Made by a program: the position numbers and the translations under genes
The notes under the pieces: model-generated
Seen by the model: only the letters and a program-made list of their open reading frames with translations
The model's database searches: none
Told to the model about the DNA's origin: nothing
Source of the DNA: Sinonovacula constricta
Lineage: Eukaryota > Mollusca > Bivalvia > Cardiida > Solecurtidae
Direction of reading: 5' to 3'
DNA: 64,000 bases
Assembly: GCA_007844125.1 (NCBI GenBank)
Contig: CM017556.1
Location: 79,050,544-79,114,543 of the forward strand
In this document: positions 1-12,458 of the stretch, in pieces
Layout: each line of letters opens with the position of its first letter
Position numbering within the stretch: the stretch's first letter is position 1

Positions 1-881
1 TCCTCCTACACAGAGTTATTGTTCCTACTCTCACAAATATCCATGCCTACACAGAGTTATTGTTCCTACATTCACATATATCCATGCCTACACAGAGTTA
101 TTGTTCCTACATTCACATATATCCATGCCTACACAGAGTTATTGCTCCTACACTCACATATATCCATGCCTACACAGAGTTATTGTTCCTACATTCACAT
201 ATATCCATGCCTACACAGAGTTATTGTTCCTACATTCACATATATCCATGCCTACACAGAGTAATTGCTCCTACACTCACATATATGCATGCCTACACAG
301 AGTTATTGCTCCTACACTCACATATATTCATGCCTACAGAGTTATTGCTACTACCCTCACATATATCTGTGCTTACACAGAGTTATTGCTCCTACACCCA
401 CATACATCCATGCCTACACAGACATATGCTCCTACACCCACATATATCCATGCCTACACAGAGTTATTGCTCCTGCACTCACATATATCCATGCCTACAC
501 AGAGTTATTGCCCCTAACCTCACATATATCTGTGCCTACACAGAGTTATTGCTCCTACACTCACAAATATCTGTGCCTACACAGAGTTATTGCCCCTACC
601 CTCACATATATCTGTGCCTACACAGAGTTATTGCCCCTACCCTCACATATATCTGTGCCTACAGAGTTATTGCCCCTACCCTCACATATATCTGTGCCTA
701 CACAGAGTTATTGCCCCTACCCTCACATATATCTGTGCCTACACAGAGTTATTGCTCCTACACTCACATATATCCATGCCTACACAGAGTTATTGCCCCT
801 ACCCTCACACATATCTGTGCCTACACAGAGTTATTGCTCCTACACTCACATATATCCATGCCTACACAGAATTATTGTTGA
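1..881. repeat. 41-bp minisatellite, about 21 units, runs off left edge
   Basis: The unit reads CCTACACAGAGTTATTG(T/C), then TCCTAC(A/T)(C/T)TCACATATATCCATG. Three 41-bp units equal 41 codons, so all frames cycle through one another and give long overlapping open frames that are not genes. The left half carries mostly TTCCTACATTCAC and CCATG variants, the right half CCCCTACCCTCAC and CTGTG variants, so variant types are clustered. It lies in intron 6 of tomosyn. Confidence 0.95.
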
Positions 882-2727
882 GTCTTAAGTTGAAAATTTG
901 TTTCAGTGTTCACAAAAACATAAATAAGCCGCGTGTCATGCAGAACAAAGGAAATGTATATGAGACAGTTAATCATTGACCGACAGACTTCTGCGTCATA
1001 ACATAACCGTGTACAAGTTTCTGCGGTACGCTTTTGCCCAAACACAGCATAAATCCTTTTGCCAGGTCACTAGACACAGCCTATAAGACGATCCCCACAC
1101 TTTGAACATGAAATTTTGAGGAAAAATCTCCGTCTTATAAGTGAGAAAGTATGGTAAGTCATATTTTTACCCCTGTAATGTCTGTAATAACACATCAATT
1201 CTTCCATCAAAGTTCTGGATATACTATAAAAAGTTGCCTTGGGTATACTCATTTACTCATGGAATAGTTAATGATCATTTTCATGGAAGATATGGTTAGA
1301 TGACATTAAAGTTTAGACATCTTAAAGGAATATGCAGGGAAATCTGTTTTCTATCTGGTTTGTCTGGCATTATAACAATTCAACATGCAACACTGGGTAA
1401 GTAGCAATCGATAACAAAAGTCATAGGCAAATGCACCTAATGGTTGTTTTGAAATATACCGCAGCAACACAATTTTGGTCATCATAGCAAGGTCCAGCTA
1501 TAATGGTGGGGAAATATCCCAGACAAATGTCTGAGTAGAACCACCAGTGCACTGAAGGGTCAGTTTGAAGATCTTCCAAACCTGCAGCCAGCTCATTTCG
1601 GTCATTTTTTTACAACATGTTTCTTTTTCCTATCATGTCAATACATGGGTAAGAAAGAAATAATGGTAGAAGCATACAAAGTAGAGATACTAATCTGATA
1701 CTTCCTGGTGGGAGTTGGCTAGCTCTTAAAGACTGGCCATTTTTAATCAACACATATTGCCCTGACCTTAGTTAAAAGTCAGTGATCACTGTCAGGTGCC
1801 TATACTACAGCCAAAGCAATCATACATCAAATATCTGTGAAATAGAATCCAAAATAAGGTTTTATTTCTCTATATTTCTCTCTAATAAATTCAGTCTCCT
1901 GGACAAAGTAAACGCTTTATTACCTCCATTATATGTCAAACATGACAAGTCTTGTAACACAGGTTTCTATCTGATGGTCAATAAAAGTATATATAGATTT
2001 TACTATCATAGTTTATCTTAGCATTACTATGGTTAAATATGTAATTTCATGTCAGATCCATTTGATTTGCAGAAACTATAATGTTGATAAAACTCCATAT
2101 TGGCTAAGGCATTAGATTACATATTGAAAATTGAGCACATTAACCTGTCTACATACTAACATAGACAATACACGTTTCTCAAACACATAACATAAATTAT
2201 GCTCAAATCCAAGTCAATTTGGTTGGTATGTAATTGTAGGCAAACACTTAAATATTTAAGAAAAAGTTTAAGTCAATGCTAAGAAAAGCCTTAAACTGTT
2301 GTTGTTCCTATTGACCTACCACCTAACAATGTTAGATTGGCCCTTCACTTATTACCCACACAATGCATACTACAAATGCAATAGAAATTAATTGTATTGC
2401 ACACCAGCTGTTTCATGTGACATCTTAATGACCAGTTTTGGACTCCAAGTACTGAGACTATATGATGGAGTGGAATATAGGAGACATCAACTGGGCCATT
2501 GGTTCATAACTATAAGATACAGTTAGAGATCACTCTGAAGTGCTCTGATAGGTCCAAGGTTTAAATAACACACTGACTTTTAATTGATACTGTTACCTGA
2601 TTGGAAAGATTTAAATGTTCACACAATTCTAAGTTATGCTTATCATAAAATCAGTTTTCAAGGCAAAATTCTTTTAACAGATTACAGCAACATAATTTTA
2701 ATCATTACAGAAACATCACACATTTAG
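882..2727. other. Intronic, AT-rich, no gene seen
   Basis: This is tomosyn intron 6 sequence. The only recognisable part is 1490-1602, a fragment of the SINE-B tail (CCCAGACAAATGTCTGAGTAG) also present at 2730. The short open frames here have no similarity I recognise. Confidence 0.6.
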
Positions 2728-2906
2728 ATGAAGACCCCAGACAAATGTCTTGGTAGAACCATGGTGCACAGCAGGTCAGCTGGAAGAAATTCATACATGA
2801 ATGTTTGTGAATGGTCGGGGTGTCGAACCCACCTGGTTTGGATCAGAGGTGTCAGGCGTTACAAGTCCGATGGTCACCTACTCAGCAACAAGTGCCCCCT
2901 CTAAGT
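2728..2906 (-). mobile_element. tRNA-derived SINE (family B)
   Basis: Read on the minus strand, a tRNA-like head near 2906 carries a Pol III B-box-like GGTTCGACACCCC (about 2820-2832), followed by a body ending in CCAAGACATTTGTCTGGGGTC. The same body appears at 44270-44445 with a second B-box (GGTTCAAGTCCC), and tail fragments occur at 1490-1602, about 28990-29025 and about 29540-29615. Confidence 0.6.
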
Positions 2907-3929
2907 TTTGTACATATATCAATGACTTATCAAAATAAGGCTTCAGTGCTAACCAATAGTATAATGTAGAGAACGCCAAATCAAAATTTGATAACTTTAA
3001 AGCTTAGCTATTCAATCCTATCTGCAATCATATTGTCCTCAGTTATTGAGGTCCCCAGACACAACAAACCACAAGGAGTGTAAATGAGGCTGTAAAGTTT
3101 CGCAATATAACTGAATGTCATTCAGAATAAGGGATGATTTTAAAGATAACCAAGTTTTAGATTTTAATCAATTTCTACTTTCATTATAGAATTGATACTT
3201 GTCTATTAACATTTCTTGGGACAAACTTATTCTTTGTCTGCTTAGCATGAATTGATCTAGTCTTGGAAAAAAAGTAGATCCTGATCAGCCAGTTCCTGCT
3301 TTTTTTCCTTGCTTTTTCATACATCAAACCAACCCAACAATGCAAGAGTAAGAATGTCTATTTTAAGTGCATGCAGCTGTTAAATACCTAAGAATAATTC
3401 CTGATAAGAAAAAATGTAGCATGTAACAGGTTGAAGCACATGTACACATATAGCACTACCCCACAATGTCCCAGATGCCTCAGTAATGAAAGCCTACACT
3501 ATCTGAGATCCCCAATGGAGTTATGGTGCCGACATCTGACCTAGCCACATATTAAGCCAGCATGTCACCACGTCAGACATGTCTCTACAGCACTCCTCAC
3601 ACTGTTGTCATTCTGTCTACACTCCAGATTTACAAATTTCTAAAAACAAATCAAAGTTTAACATATAGTTTTGATGTTTTCTATGTAAACATACTTTGAG
3701 AAAATAAAAAAATCAAAGAATGTCGAAGGTATTTTAGACCAAATTGCCCATCTGAAGCAGAACCATTTTTTGCAGTGGTAGCTGTCTAACCTTACTTAAA
3801 AAATGTTAATCTCCTAAGAAGACTAATTAATAAACATTTTTTTTTAATCTAAAATATTTTAACCTTAAATTATAAGTGACATTGAACCAATGACTCTGCT
3901 AATTTAGTTAGATATATGAGCCTAAATCT
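2907..3929. other. Intronic, no gene; one dispersed hairpin-repeat copy
   Basis: Around 3245-3300 is a copy of the dispersed repeat GCATGAATTGATC ... GTAGATCCTGATCAGCCAG, described at 51755. Otherwise this is AT-rich intron with nothing recognisable. Confidence 0.55.
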
Positions 3930-6596
3930 AATTGCCAAACCTGTTAAGATAAATTGGCCAAGATCTAATTACCAACTTGGTGAGATAAATGGACCAAGAT
4001 CTAATTGCCAACTTGGTGAGATAAATGGGCCATAATCTATTTGCTTACCTGGTCAGATAAATGGGCCAAGATCTAATTACCAACTTGGTGAGAAAAATCA
4101 GCCAACATCTTATTGCTAACCTGTTAAGATATATGGGCCAAGATCTAATTGAAAAACCTGGTCTCTGCAAAAGTGGTGATATATGTAAAACAAGGTCTCA
4201 TTGCCAAGCTTGTGAGATATAAGAGTTAAGGTCTTTGTTAAATTGATGTCAAATTAATGAAATGTATAGACCCAGGTCTCTCTGCACAATTGGTGAGTCA
4301 CATTTGCCAAAGTCACATGGTCAACTGGTGATATTTGTGACCAAAGTTTTCAATGCTAAGCTGGTGAAATATTTGGGCAAAGTATCTTGCAAGATCGTGA
4401 GATATATGGGCAAATGTTTCTGGCAAGCTAGTGAGATTCATGGGCAAAGGTATTTGGCAAGCTGGTGAGATTCATGGGCAAATGTATCTGGCAAGCTGGT
4501 GAGATTCATGGACAAAGGTTTCTGGCAAGCTGGTGAGGCACATGTGCAAAGTTATTTAGCAAGCTGTTGAGGCACATGTGCAATGTTGTCTGGCAAGCTG
4601 GTGAGGCACATGTGCAAAGTTATCTGGCAAGTTGGTGAGATAAATGGACAAAGGTATCTGGCAAGCTGGTGAGTCAAATCTGGCAAGCCGGTGAGTCAAA
4701 TGGGCAAAGGTATCTGGCAAGTTGGTGAGATAAATGGACAAAGGTATCTGGCAAGCTGGTGAGGCACATGTGCAAAGTTATCTGGCAAGTTGGTGAGGCA
4801 CATGTGCAAAGTTATCTGGCAAGTTGGTGAGATAAATGGACAAAGGTATCTGGCAAGCTGGTGAGTCAAATGGGCAAAGGTATCTGGCAAGTTAGTGAGT
4901 CAAATGGGCAAAGGTATCTGTCAAGTTGGTAAGATAAATGGACAAAGGTATCTGGCAAGTTGGTGAGTCAAATGGGCAAAGTTATGTGGCAAGTTGGTGA
5001 GTCAAATGGGCAAAGGTATCTGGCGAGTTGGTGAGATAAATGGACAAAGTTATCTGGCAAGCTGGTGAGGCACATGTACAAAAGTTTCCGGCAAGCTGGT
5101 GAGGCACATGTGCAAAGGTTTCTTGCAAGCTGGTTGAGTCAAATGGGCAAAGGTATCTGGCAAGTTGGTGAGATAAATGGACAAAGTTATCTGGCAAGCT
5201 GGTGAGGCACATGTGCAAAGGTTTCTGGCAAGCTGGTGAGGCACATGTGCTAAGGTTTCCGGCAAGTTGATGAGGCACATGTGCAAAGGTTTCTGGCAAG
5301 CTGGTTGAGTCAAATGGGCAAAGGTATCTGGCAAGTTGGTGAGATAAATGGGCAAAGGTATCCGGCAAGTTGGTGAGTCGAATGGGCAAAGGTATCTGGC
5401 AAGTTGGTGAGGCACATGTGCAAAGGTTTCTGGCAAGCTGGTTAAATCAATTGGGCAAAGGTATCTGGCAAGCTGGTGAGATACATGGACAAAGGTATCT
5501 GGCAAGCCGGAGAGATACATGGACAAAGGTATCTGGCAAGCTGGTAAGATTCATGGACAAAGGTATCTGGCAAGATGGAGAGATACATGGACAAAGGTAT
5601 CTGGCAAGCTGGTGAGATACATGGACAAAGGTATCTGGCAAGCTGGAGAGATACATGGACACAGGTATCTGGCAAGCTGGTGGGATTTATGGACAAAGGT
5701 ATCTGGCAAGCTGTAGACATTCATGGACAAAGGTACCTGGCAAGCTAGTGAGATTCATGGACAAAGGTATCTGGCAATCTGGTGAGATACATGGACAAAG
5801 GTATCTGGCAATCTGGTGAGATACATGGACAAAGGTATCTAGCAATCTGGTGAGATACATGGACAAAGGTATCTGGCAAGCTGGTGAGATACATGGACTA
5901 AGGTATCTGGCAAGCTGGTGAGATTCATGGACAAAGGTATCTGGCAATCTGTTGAGATTCATGGACAAAGGTATCTGGCAATCTGGTGAGATTCATGGAC
6001 AAAGGTATCTGGCAATCTGGTGAGATTCATAGACAAAGGTATCTGGCAAGCTGGTGAGATTCATGGACAAAGGTATCTGGCAATCTGGTGAGATTCATGG
6101 ACAAAGGTATCTGGCAATCTGGTGAGATACATGGACAAAGGTATCTGGCAAGCTGGTGAGATTCATGGGCAAAGGTACCTGGCAAGCTGGTGAGATACAT
6201 GGACAAAGGTATCTGGCAAGCTGGTGAGATACATGGACAAAGGTACCTGGCAAGTTGGTAAGATACATGGGCAAGGTACCTGGCAAGCTGGTGAGATTCA
6301 TGGGCAAAGGTACCTGGCAAGCTGGTGAGACACATGGACAAAGGTACCTGGCAAGCTGGTGAGATACATGGACAAAGGTACCTGGCAAGCTGGTGAGAGA
6401 CATGAGCAAAGGTACCTGGCAAGCTGGTGAGATACATGGGCAAAGGTACCTGGCAAGCTGGTGAGATACATGGACATAGGTACCTGGCAAGCTGGTGAGA
6501 TACATGGGCAAAGGTACCTGACAATCTGGTAAGATTCATGGACAAAGGTATCTGGCAAGCTGGTGAGATTCATGGGCAAAGGTATCTGGCAAGCAG
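3930..6596. repeat. 34-bp minisatellite with decayed left edge (36-37-bp units)
   Basis: The core unit is GGTATCTGGCAAGCTGGTGA, then GATACATGGACAAA (34 bp), about 63 copies from about 4440 to 6596. At the left edge (3930-4440) the units are longer and diverged (CCAAGATCTAATTGCC, AACTTGGTGAGATAAATGGG). From 4560 to 5440 three unit types (GATAAATGGAC, GTCAAATGGGC, GGCACATGTGC) alternate in blocks; from 5460 on, GATACATGG/GATTCATGG types dominate. Period 34 is not a multiple of 3, so reading cycles through three frames every 34 codons. The long minus-strand open frames here are by-products. Confidence 0.95.
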
Positions 6597-7732
6597 ATCT
6601 CTCTCTTTCTGTCAAGTTTGTGATATATTTAGGCCAAGGTTTCATTGCCAAGCTGGTGTGGTGCTGAGACATACTGAGTTTTCCACATAATGCATATATC
6701 TGAACCACCCACACTATAAACAAATGTAACAGCTTAGAAAGACATTGGGAGTCCGATAATACCAATCCTAGATACCTAAGAATATTGAACTGTGCTAAAA
6801 TTGGAAGGTATTGCAGTCAAATGTTATTTAAGTACCAGTTGTTTTGTAGGAAGACAAGTTATCTGCAAGGGAAGAACTTGCAGGGGTTGGTACTATGGTT
6901 AACCCTTCACCTGATACAACTCTCAAAACTCCCTGTGTTCTTAGTTATTTTCAACATATAACATGGATGAGACTTACCAGCAAATAGTGTACATCCTGAT
7001 CAGACAAAATCCCAGCAACAGCTGGCTGATCGGGATTTACATTATTTGTATTACACGGATAAATTTATGCTCGGCAGGTGTTCAGTTATACCCAACTATC
7101 CACACTGCAGATTAACAGTAATTACACTGCACTCCCCAAGGAGAGGTTGGGATGATAAACCATCCCATGTTTCTGAAACTGGTAACCCAATCAGTGAAAT
7201 GCGGGATTAATGCAGTCCAGGAATAATTACACTGTGCCCTCTAGAACAAACTTGCAGACAATCTAAAAACTTTACCATATAACCCACACAAAACAAATAA
7301 TACTGCAATTATGTGACTGTACATACCATATTATAAGCCCTTAACTTCAAAAATGCCACATGTGTTGTTTTTTTCACATATTTTTTCCCTATATTTTATA
7401 TAATATATTTTTCAAACATAAAAATATGTAGGAAATCCTAAGCTAAGTTAAGGTCATGATTTAGTTACTGACAGCAAGTAACTTTGAGAAATAAATCTTT
7501 ACATATAATAAGTTATTATTTTAATTTAAAGAAAAAGTGGAATTTAAAGTACAGTTCTGAACTTGCATAATCTACAGCTCTCTGAATTCACCAACCACCA
7601 TCTTCTTGGGCATTACTGTTGTTTATATATAAAAATATGTGTATATACTGGTTTAAATGGGACCAAAATGTGCATACAAAATTTTACCACAAACTGCCTT
7701 CTCTAATGTACTTATCCCTACAATATTGATCA
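6597..7732. other. Intronic, no gene seen
   Basis: A copy of the dispersed hairpin repeat lies at about 6982-7040 (CATCCTGATCAG ... CAGCTGGCTGATCGGGAT). Nothing else is recognisable. Confidence 0.5.
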
Positions 7733-8013
7733 GGGGATTAGCCGGCATTTTTGCCGATTCTGTGCAGCAACATTTCTATCCTTATAGCACAGGGGCACTT
7801 ATGAGGTGCCCAAGGACTGAACCTGGCCAGTCCATTATACTTTATACTAACACCAACAAGTCAAGCGCAATGCTGTCCCCTTAGCCCCGAGCGTTAGGAG
7901 GGAAACCACTACTACCCACTTTAAAGTCTTTGGTTTGACCCGGCCGGGGTTTGAACCAGCGACCTCCCGATCTGCAAGCCGATGCTCTACCAATTGAGTC
8001 ATTGTGGCTGGTC
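7733..8013 (-). mobile_element. tRNA-derived SINE (family A), minus orientation
   Basis: On the minus strand this starts GACCAGCCACAATGACTCAATTGG, a tRNA-like head, followed by a B-box-like GGTTCAAACCCC and a body with TTTAAAGT, AACGCTCGGGGCTAAGGGGA and TTGCTGCACAGAATCGGC, ending in GCCGGCTAATCC. Closely related copies are at 46606-46856 and 63429-63716. This copy is the most diverged of the three. No clear target duplication is visible. Confidence 0.8.
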
Positions 8014-10127
8014 AAACAAAAATTTCTTATTAGTGATAATCTGCCTATAAAAATATGGGGCGTATTAAACAGTACATTTAAGCCAGACAGTGGTCAATTT
8101 TAAGACAAACTTATGTTTTTTATCTAGAAACAAAGTGTGTTTATTATTTGTTTTAAGCATATAGGAAAAGTTAACAACTATCACCTCGTTAACACCAAGA
8201 CTGAGATTGATATGCAACAAAAAATGACCATAGCTCGAGCTTGTTCACACTGACCTGCACCAGTGTCATGTACTTGTCTCAATGCCATCCATCTCTACGG
8301 CCTCAAAAGCTATCTTGGTCTCCATCAATCTCTATCCATGGCATAGATTATTGTGATTGTATTAATAAATTCAAAACTGTTGCAAAAGTTATGCACAGTT
8401 ACCTGTGGATAACGGAAATGGGTTGCATAAATGGTAGAAACTTACTTGCATTAAGCCTCAACTCACTTGCAACTCAGTCTCACAAGTTGTACTAGGGTTG
8501 AAAGAGACTCACAATGCAGATGCATTGATAGTCACATGTTCACTATGATTCACATGCTATTTTTTTTAAGATATGGAAAAGGTATTTCCTGAGGCACAAA
8601 GTTGTGCACATGACGCAATTTTGTTTTTATTGACCCACAAATACAGAATATGTGTGTTCCAGTTAATGTATTTTAATCACGTTGAATGCACACTATGCAA
8701 AAAAAACATTAAATACAAAGCTATGAGGTCCAAATACAATGGTCTTGTAAACTGTTTCTGCATTCTGTACAGTATAAAGTATGAAACTACCAAGAGTGGA
8801 AGCTTGCAGCGTGCAGACTGTATCTCTATTCTCAGAAGTACATACTTGCAACACAAAATCGATAAAAGAATTGTAATTTACAAAACTGCAGTTATTGTAA
8901 TAACATGTAGTCAAGTAAGTTTGGATATGTCATATCAATCTATTGTAAACTTAAGTTGATGTTAAATTAATGCTCGTGAAATTCACGTGATTATGGCATA
9001 TGGTGAAAGTCTTTTGGCCAAGACACTTATTTTGCACTGATACCAGTATTTGGTGACAAGCTTGATAGCCTGAAAACCATGTTAATTGACAGATTGGGAC
9101 AGGTAAATGTGATAATTATGCCATGTAAGTGGGGGAAAAGGGGATAAAGGGTCACATATCAAGGGCGTGAGCATGAATTGGCTCCTACTTGCATGGTTGC
9201 CAATTAGGACTCCATGAATTTAAGATTTGCACGGTCATTGTGACGGCTGCTGAAGACACAATGACTAAATTTTAAAGAACAAATTGCTTAGGAGGACCTT
9301 AACTGAGTCCTTTTATCAGGGTAACTGCTCATAGCATGTGACCAGTTGCCCAAGTTTGAATGTAGCTTTACTTTTGATATAAAAAAATTATTTCAAATAT
9401 AACAAGATTTATCATTTAAAATGATGAATATGGCCAGATACTTCTTTGCCCTAGTTACTGTACTAAGTTCAATAAATATAATAAAGCATAATATAATTCA
9501 GCAACAACCAAGTGGGTCATGATGTGCCACAAGATGCACAACTAGGCAGAGTACTTATTTAGGTCTGTAAAATCTCATCCAAGTCTGACCAAGGTAAGCC
9601 AATAAATAGCATGGAATAATTTGGCTACAGATGGACTGACAGACCAACCAACACAATGATGACATGACTTCAATACAAAACAATAGTTTCGATTACATCT
9701 AAATTTGAGGACTAGAAATTAATTGGTATTTTTGACATGTTTGCTCTTTACACATCTCTTTTAACTAGTGACATGCTATGATATACAGTTTCAACATTAA
9801 TTAACCACCAAAACCTCTGAATAAATTCAAAATATATTTTACGGAAGATGTTGGGTAGAAACTGAAGATCCTATTTTGTCTAACAGTCTTGTTTTATGTA
9901 ACTTTATGTATTGTTGAGGGACAAAGCATGTAAAACTGAATGATTAGCAAAATCAAGGCTTTGTTTGGTTAACATTTTCTCCAGAATTATAATTTTTTTA
10001 CTATTTTTTTTTACTAATAATGTTTTTTGCCAGTTGAACCAATACATACTATTTCACTTAAAGGGATCAGCTACTTTAATAAAAACCATGTTCACATGAA
10101 ACACTTTGCACACCTTTAAATCTAATG
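8014..10127. other. Intronic, no gene seen
   Basis: A plus-strand open frame of 128 codons at 8573-8959 has a CTLCKKN stretch but no zinc-finger spacing or similarity I recognise, and I do not call it a gene. The rest is AT-rich intron. Confidence 0.45.
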
Positions 10128-10306
10128 TACGAGGGCTGTTCCATAAATCCGCGGAATTCGTTAATATATTTAATATAAGGGATATGAATAAAAAACAAAT
10201 TATACTGTGACATACCTTTACTTTTTGCTGACATGTGTGCCAAATTTCTTTGCAATACATCAAACATAAAATATTACAGATAACCATAAGTAATGGTACT
10301 AAGTAG

Positions 10307-11191
10307 TAGGGCTGCATATCGGTCAAAATGATCGATACGATATCTGTATCGATACAAAATGACCGATATTCGATATATCATATGATATTTATGATTTTTT
10401 ATATAATATAATAAATAAAGAAAAACCCTGTTGTTTTAAAATTTATATTGCCCCAATGGCATTTTTCGTCTTTTAAACAAGAGTGGAAGGGTTTTTACTC
10501 GCTACTGATGGATGCTGAGAGATTTCAATCTTGTGAATACGGCGTAGATGGGCTGCAAGGTTCGTAGTGTTGCCACCCTTACTTGTAACATTTTTATTAC
10601 ATAGTTTACACTGGGCTCCATCTGGTTTGTGATCAAAATACTCCCAAACTTTACTTTTTGAAGGCGGCATTTTCGCAAAGTTGCAGACGAACGGATTTTT
10701 ATCTTTAAATAGAAGAGTATTCAAATGTATGGTGTAAAAGCCGGTCTATGACGGTACTAGAATCGGATGGCACACTATTGAACTAAAGTGGGATTTGTTT
10801 CGATAAACAATCTAGCTAAAATAAATTTATAAACGTTTCAAGCTAAGAAAGTGTTATCATTAGTTATCAACTTATCATCCATAAAGGATTTGAATCATTT
10901 AAAAGAATCCGCAACCAAACTCACCTGCGACAAAATAACATTAAGCAACCGAGTCTGCCGCGGAGGACGGTAGAGGACGGGTTTTAGCCATACAACGACG
11001 TCACAAAAACAACAACAACAACATGTTTTCAGATTGCGAGAAATGCAAGCCGATATCTGTTTAATTTGATGTATTTTAAATTTTGTTATGGGACCGATAT
11101 TTCAGTCGATACATAAACGTTCGATACGATATACCTATCAAACCCTAAATACCGGTTCTCGATATATATCGAATACCGGTACGCAGCCCTA
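10307..11191 (-). mobile_element. hAT-family DNA transposon (885 bp) nested in the mariner
   Basis: The ends read TAGGGCTGCATATCGGT and, inverted, TAGGGCTGCGTACCGGT. They are flanked by a perfect 8-bp target duplication CTAAGTAG (10299-10306 and 11192-11199), the hAT signature. The interior near both ends is rich in ATCGATA/TCGATAC motifs. It encodes only a BED zinc finger and no catalytic domain, so it is a deletion derivative. Being inside the mariner, it is the younger insertion. Confidence 0.92.
10473..10724 (-). pseudogene. BED-type zinc finger, N-terminal fragment of a hAT transposase
   Basis: There are 83 codons from an ATG at 10724. A second, likelier start is MPPSKSKVWEYF. The finger reads SKVWEYFDHKPDGAQCKLCN, then an NLAAHLRRIH end, with the C-x2-C and H-x4-H ligands of ZBED/hAT BED fingers and the aromatic residues before them. 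The frame ends soon after the finger, with no RNase-H-like or dimerisation domain in the element. A single-exon start of a longer, spliced transposase is possible, but the rest is missing here. Confidence 0.85.
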
Positions 11192-11199
11192 CTAAGTAG

Positions 11200-12100
11200 T
11201 ACTTGAAGCACGTCAACGTGAACATTCAGAACTTTAAACGTCAAACTGTAGAGCGCGGTTAACTTTCTCAACGTACTCGCTATTTGTAGCCACGCATTTC
11301 CTATAAAATTTAGTTTATCTTGTATTATTATATCTCTTGAAATTATTTCAATTTTTTATAGCTTAAAGTAATTTTAACAAATTACAATAAATCTTACATT
11401 TGAGTAATACTGGGCGTTGACGGTACAGCCATCTCGCACCTTGTGTTGAAGCAGTAGCCCATGTCTGTCTATGAAGATGATATACAATTCCTTCTTACAA
11501 CTTCTTTGAGCCCTAGCCTTCTATGGCGGTGGAGTGTCTGCCGACTTCCAAATAGCCGACTGCTGCTTAGACACTGGATCGAAGAAATGCAGCCATGTCT
11601 CGTCTGTCGTTACTATCCAAACCAGAAATTAATCGCCGTGCGTTTCGTACCGACGGAGAAACTCTCGGGAACACTTGACACGTTTCCGTTTGTCGTCGTC
11701 CTGAAGAAGGCGTGGAACCCAACGTGCAGACACTTTGGACATTTTTAACTTATCCGTTAAAATTCTGTAGACAGTGGTAGGCGCTATATTTAACTCATCT
11801 GCTATGTTCCGAACTGTCAACCTCCTATCCGTGTCGATTAGCTCCTTGACCAACTTCGCTGTTCCGATAGTCACTGCACTGTCGGATATCCCGGTCTCTT
11901 GTTATCAAACACATATGTTCTACCTTCACTAAACCTGTCATGCCATTTGTAAACAAATGTTTTCCCGCTAATAGGAAGAGTTTCCGACTCCTTGATGCGT
12001 TTAAGTGTTTCTGCCGGAGATAGTTTTAGTCAGACAAAAAGTTCCACAACGGAACGTAATTCAGTTTCGTCATTTGACGTCAAACGTTTTTCTGAAGTCA
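11200..12100 (-). pseudogene. Mariner transposase remnant
   Basis: Reading from an ATG at 12100, the frame shows in-frame stops after 23 codons and near 11876, and shifts frame at about 11875 and 11629. Recognisable blocks in order are FVYKWHDRFSEGR (DNA-binding part), the helix-turn-helix LTVRNIADELNIAPTTVYRI, ARWVPRLL, the catalytic DETW (Asp codon 11602-11604) followed by DPVSKQQSAIWKS, and FIDRHGLLLQHKV near 11480-11430 with a second acidic residue. The C-terminal part is displaced by the hAT insertion at 11199 and resumes left of 10298 with no clear catalytic block. With stops, shifts and an insertion it cannot be functional. Confidence 0.88.
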
Positions 12101-12458
12101 TAGCGATAAAACGCTGCTGAGAGGAAACCCTTCAACACAACCTCTTTAAACGGAAAGGAAATGATGTTCATACCTTGACGTAACGTCAGACAAATTGGCG
12201 CCAAAATTTGTGACCGTTTTGACTATTTTACAGCGTTTATATTATGTTCTAAAGTTTGAAAACCCGGCGTGCTTCAAGTGTATATATATTGGTTGCTATA
12301 GATACCGCTCAATTCGCGATAAATTATAACAGACATTCATACTATATACATTCATCTAAATACATGTCAGAGAGTATGTGCGCAAAATTTTGTGCAATTG
12401 TATTCAAAAATGAGTGTTTTAGAGGAAAAATCTGCGGAATTATGGAACAGCCCTCGTA

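Larger units (their letters stand above)
10130..12456 (-). mobile_element. Mariner-family DNA transposon, decayed, interrupted by a hAT element
   Basis: Terminal inverted repeats CGAGGGCTGTTCCATAAATC (left) and its near complement at 12430-12456 are flanked by TA dinucleotides at 10128-10129 and 12457-12458, the target duplication of Tc1/mariner. Removing the nested hAT (10307-11191 plus one 8-bp duplication) leaves about 1.43 kb, close to the usual ~1.3 kb of mariners. The minus strand encodes a broken mariner transposase. Confidence 0.88.

Noticed and set aside
60..881. 273-codon open frame
   Set aside because: It lies wholly inside the 41-bp minisatellite, and parallel frames in the same array are also open.
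1..6596. CRISPR-like direct repeats
   Set aside because: The units are head-to-tail without unique spacers, and the context is a eukaryotic intron.
8573..8959. 128-codon open frame with a CTLCKKN stretch
   Set aside because: There is a single C-x2-C without partner His or Cys at usual spacing, and no known domain.
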